64,000 bases of DNA, from positions 166,737,220 through 166,801,219 of the forward strand of contig CM077162.1 of assembly GCA_039583875.1 (NCBI GenBank), given 5' to 3'. A program made the translations under genes and the position numbers. Positions 12,930 to 24,132 of this stretch are shown piece by piece (the first letter of the stretch is position 1; every line of letters begins with the position of its first letter). The notes under the pieces are model-generated. The model made no database searches. It had not been told where the DNA came from and saw nothing but the letters and a program-made list of their open reading frames with translations. The stretch is from Platanthera guangdongensis (lineage: Eukaryota; Streptophyta; Magnoliopsida; Asparagales; Orchidaceae).

Positions 12930-15900
12930 TCACTCCTCTTTGCTGGAGGTAGAATCTTGATCCGTCTCGCCATAGAGCTGGAGGACCAGGTCGCGAGCGG
13001 TGACCATCTCGGCATCTTCTTTAACGACCCCCAGCTCCTTCATCATCTTCAGAACGAGCTCGGTCGTCTTGATGTTGGCGTCTCGGAAAATATCGTCGAC
13101 CTCGTCCAAAGAGTAATGAGGGGGCGGAGGTGCTCGGAGTGGATCCGGGTAGGAAGAAGACGGAGCGCTACTCAAAAGATGGACATTCTGGGCTATAAAC
13201 TTTTATTCTCCTCCTCCGGGGCGGCTATGCGTGAGCGCATTCGATCGGCTGTCTCGGTATCCTGCGATAAGGCCATCAGTTAACAAAAGTTTACACATGA
13301 GTGAAACTGACAAAGGACTGTTAGAAGGCTTACCACGCCGCCCTGGCTTTTGGTGAGAAGATTCTCAGCAATCGCCAACATTTTCTCGAGATCATCCGAT
13401 TTCTCTCGCTCTGCTGTCAGGCCCGCCTCGGCATCCTTCCACTTCTTGTTGTTGAAAACGAGGCGGCGCGAGACTCAGTGCGAGAGCTCCAGGGCATGAA
13501 ATTGGGCTTGGGCAGTCTTCAAAAAAAGGTCTCGCGAGGACTCATTGTCAAAGGGTTCCGTCCCGAGACCTCCATAGAGCCCGTAGTCGAGGGAGAAGGC
13601 ATGGCTGGTGGGAGGGTCCTGCTCCTTCCAGGAGGGAAGGAGAGTGGATACCGACACCCGGTTCGAGTCCTTTTCCCACAAAAGTACCGGGTCGCCAATG
13701 ACATCCTTTACTACGACCCCCATATTATAGTTTTGATGCAAGGAGGGGGCTGGGCGACTGTAGGAGCCAATCTTGCGAGGGGGAAGCCTGGCGGATTCGG
13801 CTGAAGTAGCGGAGGTTCGGTCAAGTAGGGCCGTCTAGCGACAAGGCGAGACGGCTCGGGGGTGGGGTGATTGTGATTCTTCCACCGAAATGGGGGTCAG
13901 AGACCCCGACATCTCCTTCCTTTCTTGGGGGCAGCTTCCTTTTTCCCTTTCGGGAACGACACAACCTTTTTGGTCCTTTTCTTAGGGCTATGCCGAGAAG
14001 GGGCGATGTCATCTCCAGAACGTTTCTTGGGGGCGGGATTCAATGACTCCTTCGTCGCCTCGGTCGCCATGCTGGCGAGGGCATGACTTTTGGATGACCC
14101 AACGTTACTTAAGTAGGGGGGATGGGCGGGGATGGTCCTCTCTCCTGAGTAAGAAAATGGTCAAAATGAAAAAGGAAGACGGTAAGCATAAGACTAAGAG
14201 GGTGCAAGTGTACCTTCTCCGGGAAAGACAGTTAGGAGCGAGTCGACATCCCTCCTCAGGAAGTTAACTTAAAAATTCTTCCTTGCGAAGAAGTCGTAGA
14301 TGGCTTTTTCTGCACCCCCGACCTTGGGGGTCTCGTAGTATACCTCGACAGGCGATACTGGGGCGAGTGGAATGCCTCCCAGGTTCCCACGGACGAAGAT
14401 GAAGTGGGTGAGCCAGTGATGATTTTTATTGGGCGTCTCGCTTACCTTCAGGCCCTGACCGGTGAAGTACAAGATTCCATCATCTTTGGCATGGTAAATG
14501 AATAGCTTGCGGAAGACATTGAGTCTAAACTAGATGCTCTTGCGGCACATGTAGCTGGAGAATGCAACTAACACTGAGATGGTGTTCGGGTTGAGTTGCG
14601 CGGGGACGGCTCTGAAGTATTTCAAGACCTGTTTTACCTCTGGCCAGAGGGGGAGTCTCAGCCCCAGCTCGAAGTGCCAGACGAGGAAGGCGAGTTCGCC
14701 TGGATAGAAGGTATTGATGGACTTGCCGACCTTCGGCCGCCTGGATTCAAACCCTTTTGGCAGGAACTCACGGGTGAAGCGACTATAGTCATCCTCTGAG
14801 ATTTTGTCAGGAGAAAAGTCGCAGTCTACGAATCTCTTGCCACAACGGCTACGACCCTCTCCCTATTCAACCTTTTTCTTTCCCATAGGCAAGTGAGGTG
14901 GCAAAATACAGGGGAGGTGAAAAAGAGGAAGGCGAGAGTAAGACGCGAGAAGGAGCGAGCGAGGGGAAAGCAGGCGAGAATCCTGGGTCTGGGATGCGGT
15001 CGGAAAAGGGCAGAGGCGTGAAGCATCCAGATCTGGGGGGGAGGTATTCTAGCGGATGGAGGGAGTGGAAAAAATTGGTGGGAAAATGAGAAAACGGAAG
15101 CCGAAGGGACAACCCGACTTTTCGTTTTCTCTCTCTCTCTCTCTCTTTGACCTCTAAGCGCGGCATGCCGCGCTGATATTTCCAATGTGCCAAAAAGGAA
15201 AAAGTAGATTAATTGACACAACCATAATAGAAACCCAGCGTGAAAGAGGTTGACAAAATATCATAATAAATTATTTCGTTCCGCACGAGGCTGACATCTC
15301 GTCCAGGGGGGATCTAAATAATAAATTAATAATTAAACAGGCAGATGACCGATTAATAAACACAACAAGGTTACAAGGAATAATTAAACAGGCGAGACGC
15401 TTAAGCAGGTGAGACGAAGCCAAGGTCCCTCAATTCTTGTGCCACTTCCAACGGCCACCGCGAGATCCCGTGCATGGAGGGCGACCAGGTAGATGAAAGC
15501 TGCTGACGACGTCTAGACCACGACGGGCGAGACGGAGATGTTGATCCGTGTCGCTTATGATGGCATGGGGGTCTGTCCCATCTCTTTCTGCCCCGGTGTC
15601 GACCTCGGCATAGAGGCAAGCACACTCAGTTTCTAGCCAGTCAATGTGTCGATCGGTCGCTTGCTTCTCCCATTCCATCTCGCGGATAACGTGTGAATAT
15701 TTTTGAAATATCCTGGCCGTACTGCGCTTCATCTCTAGAGAGTCCATAGGATCACCCAAGTAATCTTTGATCTCGTCTGAGCGAGGAAGAGGTGAGAGGG
15801 GAGATGGCGCGGGGGAATCCTCAGTACCCGAGTCGAGCTGGATAACTACACAAGAAAAAGTTGAAGATCATAATGAAGGGTGGTCTCGCAAGAAGACTGG

Positions 15901-16450
15901 AGGGCGTGAACTACGCGGGTACAAAAATAAGCCCGGTGGTCTCGAATGTACCTGGTAAGGGAATTGGAATCTGTATGAAGCGTTAAGGCAGGATGAGTTT
16001 ACTCTCTTGGGATGCGAGAGTTCCCCATAAGCCGCGAGAGGTCTTCATTCCTCGTGATAGGGGAGGAGGACTCCTGAGGAAAGTCGGAGCATTGATAGTG
16101 TTGGTCGGTAACGTCAGGAGGATTCACCGGAATGGAGGTGCAACGTGGTTTCCCTGAAAGAGCATGGTCAATAAGCGAGATGATAAAAGAAAAGAGAGGC
16201 GAGAGGAGGAGTCGAGAATCACCTGTCTCTCCCCAGAGGATGCGGGAGGAGGTGCATCAATCCTATGGGGCCCCGAAGTAGTCGCAGCAGCCGAGAAGGG
16301 AGGGCCGACAGTTTTTGCCTTCTTCGGGTGAGACGACGAAGGAGCTGAAGCAGGAGTACGAAGCAGAGTCGGGGCCAGAGCGGCCATATTGGACTTATTT
16401 TGTTTGCGGACCATCGCGATTCTCTCACGGAATCTCTGACTATGAGACAT
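12930..16450 (-). pseudogene. Antisense extra gene of the Tat element (Transposase_28-like domain, coiled-coil C-terminus)
   Basis: Read right to left, the protein starts MSHSQRFRERIAMVRKQNK at 16450. A domain at about 14830-14270 reads …FLPKGFESRRPKVG…LRLPLWPEVKQVLKYF…PNTISVLVAF…, which I recognise as the plant 'putative gypsy-type transposon' family (Pfam Transposase_28). After it come a region 13741-13475 and a charged coiled-coil (WKDAEAGLTAEREKSDDLEK, then DTETADRMRSRIAAPEEEN). The end near 12930 is ELGVVKEDAEM…STSSKEE. A plausible intron (GTAAGC near 13340, CAG near 13263) joins two coiled-coil segments in frame; other frame changes could be introns or decay. At least two stops (one in …CRKSI-x-FRLNVF) suggest it is dead. 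Extra antisense ORFs downstream of pol are known in Tat elements. Function is unknown. Confidence 0.7.
15128..15146. repeat. (CT)n microsatellite
   Basis: About nine CT dinucleotides lie inside the antisense gene, in a stretch where its reading frame cannot be followed. The position suggests an intron. Confidence 0.7.
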
Positions 16451-16514
16451 GTTGATGGTAAAAGAGAGGAGGGAGCGAGAGAGGGGGGAAACCTCCACGA
16501 CAGGAGGGGGTCAC

Positions 16515-16523
16515 ATATTTATA
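16515..16523 (-). promoter_or_regulatory. TATA box of the antisense gene
   Basis: The minus strand reads TATAAATAT, 65 bp upstream of the proposed ATG at 16450. The spacing fits a short 5' leader. This suggests the antisense gene has its own promoter instead of relying on the LTR. Confidence 0.55.
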
Positions 16524-16524
16524 G

Positions 16525-17253
16525 ACTCCAGAGGGGGGGCCCGCCAAAGATTCTCTCATAAATGAATCCCAACACCATGAGCCTCGATTGGACCTTCTTC
16601 CCGAGCTTGGGACAACCTCAAAAATAGTGGGGATTGTGTACAACCTCGGGCTCACAGGAGGCAGCCCGAGTGGGAACGCTGAGCTAGGGGCGAGAGGGAC
16701 TGAAGAGGCGAGTTAGACCATTGGGTCCACTCTCCTAAGGCGAGACGGAGCATCTGAGTAGGCGAGGTGGCGCTCGCCTCGTGGGCTCGCTTATGTGGCG
16801 AACCACTCTCATAAGGCAGGAGACTGGCGAGACGAGCAGGAAGGCTCCTCTCGCCCCATGACCAATTTTTCACACGCCATATGGGAAAAAAGGTGTTTTA
16901 CCTTCTTACCCATAGAGAGGATTTTACTCTTTTACCCCAGGTATTTTTACCCTTTTACCCCTGGTGGTCTGCGTATAGCCCCTCAAAACAGCGGAGTTTG
17001 GCTATTAGTAGACCCAGTCCATGGTATTTTGGTAATTTCTGGTCAGTTAGTTTTGTTATTGGCAGGTCAAACTCAGAGGCCTATAAATAGACCGATAAGG
17101 TGTCTTGGAAAGGTTGTTGAACCCTTCTATCCTTTTCCTCAAAGGAACCTAGCTCAGCATTGGCTAGGGAGGGGGATAATTTCTGGTTCTTTCAGGTGAG
17201 TGGTGGGACCTCCGAGCTGAGATCCTAGGTCTGTCTCTGGTTCTGTGACTCAC
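16525..17253. other. LTR-like stretch with plus-strand TATA box; no gene
   Basis: No coding sequence is supported. The plus strand holds CTATAAATAG at 17081-17090, followed by a pyrimidine-rich leader-like stretch. Three repeats of TTTTACC(C) lie at 16890-16960. This looks like U3-R of a gypsy LTR, perhaps that of the Tat element, but neither LTR end can be seen. Chromovirus integrase text begins abruptly at about 17254, so a deletion joins the two. Confidence 0.4.
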
Positions 17254-18127
17254 GTCGAGAGTGTGGTTCAAGAAGAGTAAGTATGGGCTACAACTTTTGG
17301 TCCGAACTCTAGGTGAAGTTGGGTTGCCGACTTCAACAAGGATAATGGAAGATCTTTTGAGACTGTGTGTATTGGATAGAGGAGAATCGTGGGAAAAGCT
17401 CTTACCACTCTTAGAATTTTCATACAACAATAGCCATCAAGCTAGCATCGGGATGGTTCCCCACGAAGCGCTTTATGGGAGAAGGTGTAGAACACCATTG
17501 TCATGGGTACTGGATGAAGATCCAAAAGTTTTGGGGACAGAGTACATTGATGACACTGATGCTGCTGTTAGATAATATGGGACCACAAGCTTGAGGCTCA
17601 AAATCGACAGGCGAAATACCATAATAAGAAACATCGAATGGTGGAATTTCAAGTGTGTGACAAAGAATTCTTAATGATCATGCCGATGCATGGAGTGTCA
17701 CGAGTGTGGGGTATGAAGAAGCTTAGCCCAAGATATGTGGGGCCCTATGTTATATTGGAAAGAATTGGCCATGTGGCCTATCGGCCGAGCTACCACCAAA
17801 ACTGGAAAATTTGCAAGACGTAGTCCATGTATCATTGCTTTGTAAGGCACTATTACGGCCCGATCAACTTGTTCACACCATAGATGGAGCGGTAACAACC
17901 GATAGATCTGTTTTACTAAAGCTGGTGCAGATAGTGGACACTGAGACGAGGAACTTGCGTCAAAAAAGTGTACCTTTGGTAAAGGTCCAATGTTCTTATC
18001 ACGGGAAAGAAGAATACACTTGGGAGCCGATGGACTTGATGCAAAAGCGCTATCCTGAGTTGTTTTCCCAAGGTAAATTTGAAAGCTTATGTTGTTTTTC
18101 AAGCTCTACTTCTCCACAGCCTTAGCC
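17254..18127 (+). pseudogene. Ty3/gypsy chromovirus integrase C-terminus and chromodomain
   Basis: The fragment enters the integrase core just after its catalytic Glu region (SWEKLLPLLEFSYNNSHQASIGM, ALYGRRCRTPL). After a frame change it continues with KLSPRYVGPYVILERIGHVAY. It ends with a chromodomain-like stretch (KVQCSYHGKEEYTWEP…KRYPELF). A TTCGGGGACAAAATC polypurine tract follows at 18132-18146, and then an LTR at 18168. Earlier pol domains are missing. Whether it belongs with the pol fragment at 1-2335 cannot be decided here. Confidence 0.88.
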
Positions 18128-18167
18128 TAATTTCGGGGACAAAATCTTTTATTTTGTTTATAGGATT

Positions 18168-20973
18168 TGTAACGTCCCATTTCGCGCTATACCCCTCGCA
18201 CGTGTTTTGATTCAACGGAGTTGACTCGGGCTCGGGGTGCGTCAGACTCGACAAGTAAAATTCGTCGGATATTATCACTATATCCGACGAATTCGTCGAG
18301 TATGACTTGTGAGTTGAGACCAATACTATTCCTCGAATATCATCACGAATATCTGACGAATTCGTCGAGTATATAAAATGAATTGGACTTACAATATTTT
18401 CTGGACTCAGGGCATGGAGTGCATTGCGTGCACTCGATGCCATTCGACGAATTATGTTGAGGCGTTGAGTGGACTCAACACCACTCAATGTATTTTACTT
18501 AGAATTGTTTATGGAAGTTGAGGCGTTGAGTGAATTCAATGCGGTGTTGAGTGGTCTCAACTCCACTCAACGCTTTTAACTTAGATCTATTCTGACTGAT
18601 GTTGGGGTTGAGTGAAGTCAATGTGGCGTTGAGTGGTCTCAATGCTTTTAACCTTGACTTATTCTGGCCAATGTTGGCGTTGAGTGAGGTCAACGCGGCG
18701 TTGAGTGGTCTCAACGCCACTCAACCCTTTTAACTTAGAATTATCCTGGATGATGTTGGCGTTGAGTGGTGTCAACGCGGCGTTGAGTGGTCTCAACGCC
18801 GCTCAACTCTTTAGACTTAGAAACTGTGGAATACTGTTGGCGTTGAGTGAAGTCAATGTGGCATTGAGTGGTCTCAATGCCGGCATTGAGTGGTCTCAAT
18901 GCCACTCAACGCTTTTTACTTAGAGTTATTCTGAGACCTGTAGGCATTAAGTGAGTTGAGTGCACTAGACGCCATTCGACGATTCTTCGAATGAAGGTTG
19001 CTTACTCAACAATTTTTGACTTAGTTATTCTTGAGGCCTGAAGGCGTCGAGTGCGTTGAGTGCACTCGACGACACTCGACGATACATCGAGTGAAGGTTT
19101 GCATACTTAACGATTTTAACTTAGATGTGTTGTACTTATATAGGCGTCAAGTCATCACGATGAATCTCGACGATTCGTCGAGTGGGTATGCTATACACGA
19201 CGAATTTGACTTAGCATAGTTTCGACCCAGACGGGATTCACTGTCTTGAATTTATAGACTGAACCGGTTTCGAGATTGGCGCCTATCGACTTATTTGGAT
19301 CGGTCCTTTCGATAAGACTTAATTTTAATAATAATGGGTAGTCTAATGTCAGACCGACACATGACAAAGTAGTTGACCCTAATTTCTCATTATAAAAGGA
19401 GATTTACGGGAAAACCCTAGCTGTCACTTCGCCATTCTTACCAAGCAGTTATCCTTGTCAAACCCGATGGAGAAGGAGATTACAAGTGTAAGATTTTCTG
19501 GGAAAGTCTTTCCTTTCTCTTTCCCCGTAAAGAACAACACCAACAAGGAGGAAGATGCCGCCAAGGAGAGTGATGCGATCCATGGTCGGAACCTCCAGAA
19601 ATGAGGTGTGCTTCCTACCCTCTACCTTGGTGCTAGATCTATAGTTATTTTATAAGAGAGATGTCGACTCAAAAGAGTTTGACTTGTAAGATGAAAATCT
19701 CCTACGTAGAGACCATGCTAGGGCATATGCCCTAGATATTTGATGTCTTCAACCTCTCCTCTCTTCTTTTGAAGTTGGTGGACTTGGTTTCGTGAAGAGA
19801 AATGGTCTATTGAGGGTGGATAAGGGAGGAGTAAGTTATGTATATAGTTTTGATTAAATGTATAAATAAAGAAGATGAACCGATGTCGTTCATTTTGCTT
19901 TAATATGCGTGCAAAAATCTATTTTCTGTGTGCAGCGAACTTCAAGGCCATTTTCGGGTATGTTATGGCCAGATCTGGGCTTTTGAATAAATAGAAAAGT
20001 CGTAGCCCTTGGAAAGCCCTTTCCAACGGATGGTTATACATTTTAATACGAGTCATGTAGACTCAGGAATGTCCAGTCGAAGTAGTTGTACAGTCAAGTC
20101 TTAAGTACATGTTCTCGGGTTAGTGTAGATCCGGGTTTGAATTTGGTAGAGAGGTCATAGTAAATTAACATTGAGATTTGTTGAACTTAATTTATGGATG
20201 TTTGTGATAAACAAAGGACTGATGGGGTTGATCCTTAAGAAAGTAAATAAGGTTAAGTTTTCGGTAAACCTAGGCTATACGTAATCGTAATAAACAAATG
20301 GTTTGATGGAATATGATAGTAATGATAGTTTGAAGGAGGTTGACAAACAAATGATTTCGATAAGCTAGTGAAAAAAAATTAATACGTTTGATTGTACAAA
20401 TGATATTCATGGAATTGCATGCAGTGTGAGTTGACACGCAGTGTCATAATCTTGGGTTAAGGATAGTGTGACAGGTCTACGGGCTCGCCAGTCATCATAC
20501 CGATGGGAGTTGACAGAGAGACTTTGGACGGTTGGGCTTGGTCCTCGGTGCCCATTCCTGGGGCTCCTTCCATGCCAAGTGGATAGATTGGTTGTGTTCT
20601 CGGTCCTCATTCCCGAGGCCCTTTCCGTGCCACACTAGTAAACCAGTTTGGGCTATGTTCTTGGTGCACATCTACCCAAGAACCCTCTAAGATATAGTAC
20701 ACATGTGAGCTCTGTTGTTGTGTTCTTAGCATTGAGGCATACAGAGGCTTAGGCTGGGTAGTATGGATGCCCGCCTAGTAGTGGAAAGCCAATTCCACTG
20801 TCACCGTCTGGCCACGACTGATGGCGCCTGAGAGGCTAGCTATATACTCAAAAAAGTGGGAACTACAGGTCTGTGTCGACATAGCAATTTCTTGTGTGTG
20901 AGTATGGGTGAGTCATCATAAGTCTTTCATAACATTATATTATGGTACATACACAAAATCCTTATCATATAAG
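18168..20973 (+). repeat. Gypsy LTR, left arm of the palindrome
   Basis: The LTR begins TGTAACGTCCC 40 bp after the chromovirus pol stop and polypurine tract, so it is that element's 3' LTR. U3 (18240-19200) carries dyads: perfect 13-bp arms at 18259-18271 and 18281-18293, and repeated GGCGTTGAG-TGGT-CTCAACGCC hairpins (e.g. 18697-18718). TATA is at 19390-19400. After the TATA box is a leader-like stretch with a short ORF (from 19469) shared with the other arm. The LTR does not reach a CA end but stops at the palindrome centre. It lacks about 350 bp present in the right arm (opposite about 21510-21850). Confidence 0.85.
19390..19400 (+). promoter_or_regulatory. LTR TATA box, left arm
   Basis: TTATAAAAGGA lies about 190 bp after the last dyad of the U3 array. 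It is conserved in the right arm at 22914-22923. Confidence 0.6.
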
Positions 20974-20987
20974 TTTGCATGACCACT

Positions 20988-23900
20988 CTTATATGATGAG
21001 TTACTTTGTGTATGTACCGCAATATAATGTTATGATTGACTTATGATGACTCACCCATGCTCACACACATGACATTTTTATGTCGAGACAAACTTGTAGT
21101 TCCCACTTTTTGAGTAGGTAGCTAACCTCTTAGGCGACATCCGTCGTGGTCAGACGGTGACAGTGGAACGGGATTTCCACTACTAGGCGGGCATCCATGC
21201 TACCAAGCCTAGGCCTCTGCATGCCTCAATGTTAAGAACACAACATCAGAGCTCACATGCATACTACAACTCAGATGGGTCTTGGGTAGATGTGCACCAA
21301 GAACACAACCCAAACTGGAATACCAGTGTGGCATGAAAAGGGCCTCAAGAATGAGCACCGAGGACACAGCCAATCTGTCCACTTGGCATGGAGAGGGCCT
21401 CAGGAATGAGCACTGAGAACCAAGCCCAAACGTCCAAAGTCTATCTGTCAACTCCCGTCGGTGTGACGACTGGCGAGCCCATAGACTTGTCATACTATCC
21501 TTAACCCAGGATTATGACACCGCGTGTCAACTCCACCGCATGGAATTCCACATCTAAGGTCTCCACACTGAGTCCATTTTTAGTATTCACATCCCGTGCT
21601 CAACAACACGCAAGGGCTCCACACCGAGTCCCTTATCAACAGATCATTCTAGTGCAGCAAACACACATGCACTTCCAACCCTTCCACATTTCCATACCAC
21701 ACAAGGGTTCGTCATTTACACAGGTGGCAAGCCACTTTATTCAACATACCAATCCCACACTGCTACCAGTAGGGAGACACAACTCTATGCAGTGGACTAT
21801 ATGCACATTCCATTAATCATCCTATCACATGGCCATGCATTAACCTCATCCAATTCCTTCTTAACGTCAAGCATTCACAAACAAATATGCTTCCACAAAA
21901 ATATCATTTGTACAGTCAAACGTATCAATTTATTTGTTCACTAGCTTACCCAAATCATTTGTTTGTCAACTTCCTTGAAACCGTCGTTACAATCATATTC
22001 CATCAAACCATTTGTTTATCACGATTACGTATAGCCTAAGTTTAACAAAACCTCAACCTTATTTACTTTCTTAAGGATTTACCCCATCAGTTCTTTGTTT
22101 ATCATAAACATCTATAAATTAAGTTCAGCAAATCTCAATGTTATTTTACTATGACCTCTCTACCAAATTCAAACTCGAATCTACACTAACCTGAGAACAA
22201 CATGTACTTAAGACTTGACTGTAGAACAAATTCGATTGGAGATTCTTGAGTCTACATGACTCATATGAAAATGTATAACCATCCATTAGAAAGGTCTTTC
22301 CAAGGGCTAAGACTTTCGTGTTTAGTCAAAAGCCCGGATCTGGCCGTAACATACCAGAAAACGGCCTTGAACTTCACTGCGCACAGAAAATAGTTTTTTG
22401 CACACATCTTAAAGCAAGATGAACGACATCGATTCATCTTCTTCCTTTAGACATTTAATCAAAACTATATGCAGAACTTCCCCTCCCTTATTCACCCTCA
22501 ATAGATCATTTCTCTTCACGAAATTAAGTCCACCATCTTCACAAAGAAGAGAGGAGAGGTTGAAGACATCAATTATCTAGAGCACAAGCCCTAGCATGGT
22601 CACTACCTAGGAGATCTTCATCTTACAAGTCAAGCTCTTTTGAGTCGACATCTCTCCTAGAAAATAACTATAGATCTAGCACCAAGGGAGAGGGTAGGAA
22701 GCACACCTCGTTTCCGGTAGTTCCGACCATGGATCACGCCATTCTCCTTGGAGACATCTTCCTCCTTATTGGTGTTGTTCTTTACGGGGAATGAGAAAGG
22801 AAAGAATTTCCTAGGAAATTCGACTCTAGTGATCTCCTTCTTCGTCGGGTTCAACAAGGATAACTTCTTGGCAAGAATGGCGAAGTGACAGCTAGGGTTT
22901 TCCCATAAATCTACCTTTATAATGAGAATTTAGGGTTAACTACTTTGCCACATGTCAGCTTAACATTAGACTACCCATTATTATTAAAATTAAGTCACAT
23001 CGAAAGGACCGGTCCAAATAAGTCAATAGGCGCCAATATCGAAACCGGTTTAGTCTATAAATGAAAGACAGTGAATCCCGCCTGTGTCAAAAATATGCTA
23101 AGTCAAATTCGTCGTGTATAGCATACCCGCTCGACGAATCGTCAAGATTCGTCGTGATCACTCGACTCCTATATAAGTACAATAATTCTAAGTTAAAATC
23201 ATTGAGTATGCAAACCTTTACTCGATGAATCATCGAGTGGTGTCGAGTGCACTCAATACACTCGACGCCTTCAGGCCTTAAGAATAATTAAGTCAAAAAT
23301 CATTGAGTAAGCAACCTTCACTCGACGAATCGTCAAATGGCGTCGAGTGCACTCAACGCACTAGATGCATATAGGTCTCAGAACAACTCTAAGTAAAAAG
23401 CATTGAGTGGCGTTGAGACTACTCAACATCCCATTCACTTCACTCAACGCCAACAGTATTCCATAGTTTCTAAGTCAAAGCGTTGAGTAGCGTTGAGACC
23501 ACTCAACGCCGCGTTGACACCACTCAACGTCAAAAGCATCCAGGGCAATTCTAAGTTAAAAGCATTGAGTGGCATTGAGACCACTCAACGCCGCGTTGAC
23601 CTCACTGAAAGCCATCATCGGCCAGAATAAGTCTAAGTTAAAAGCATTAAGTGGCGTTGAGACCACTCAACACCGCGTTGACTTCAAACAACGCCAACAT
23701 CAGTCAAAATATATCTAAGTTAATAGCATTGAGTGGCGTTGAGACCACTCAATGCCACATTGACTTCACTCAATGCCTAAACTTCCAGAAACTATTCGAA
23801 GTAAAATAGGATGAGTTGTTTTGAGTCCACTCAATGCCTCAGCATAATTCTTCGAATGGCGTAGAGTGCCCTCAACGCACTCGACACCCTGAGTCTAGAA

Positions 23901-24132
23901 AATATTATATGTCTAATTTGTCTTATATACTTGACAAATTTATCGGATATTCATGACGATATTCAACAAATATTATTGGTCTCAACTCATAAGTCATACT
24001 CGACGAATTCGTCGGATATCCATGACGATATCCGACGAATTTTAGATGTCGAGTCTAGCACACCCCGAACCTGAGTCAACTCCCTTGACTCAAAACACAT
24101 GCGAGGGGTCTAGCGCGAACCAGGACGTTACA
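20988..24132 (-). repeat. Gypsy LTR, right arm of the palindrome
   Basis: On the minus strand the LTR begins TGTAACGTCC at 24132 and runs left to 20988, paralleling the left arm through U3 dyads, TATA and leader. By eye the arms differ at roughly one base in seven over the first 200 bases. The centre (20960-21030) is much more alike: the CTTATATGAT and TGTGTATGTACC blocks face each other. The right arm's outer edge cuts into the copia RT of the next element. Confidence 0.85.
22914..22923 (-). promoter_or_regulatory. LTR TATA box, right arm
   Basis: The minus strand reads ATTATAAAGG, the counterpart of the left-arm TATA box. Confidence 0.55.

Larger units (their letters stand above)
18168..24132. 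repeat. Large imperfect palindrome, arms about 2.8 and 3.1 kb, 14-bp spacer
   Basis: Two LTRs of one family lie tail to tail with only TTTGCATGACCACT (20974-20987) between them. Both arms are truncated at the same point of the LTR. Confidence 0.85.

Noticed and set aside
14596..15089. Plus-strand frames of 63-67 residues
   Set aside because: They overlap the antisense gene with its recognisable domain on the minus strand; no independent support.
18499..18923. Frames with repeated LRPLNA / ALSGVNAALSGLNA peptides on both strands
   Set aside because: Products of the GGCGTTGAG/CTCAACGCC hairpin array in the LTR, not proteins.
18240..19220. CRISPR-like array of regularly spaced repeats
   Set aside because: Repeats are hairpins of variable spacing in a plant LTR, with no fixed-length unique spacers.
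21514..21816. 100-residue plus-strand frame in the right palindrome arm
   Set aside because: It lies antisense in an LTR, in the part missing from the left arm, and resembles nothing I know.
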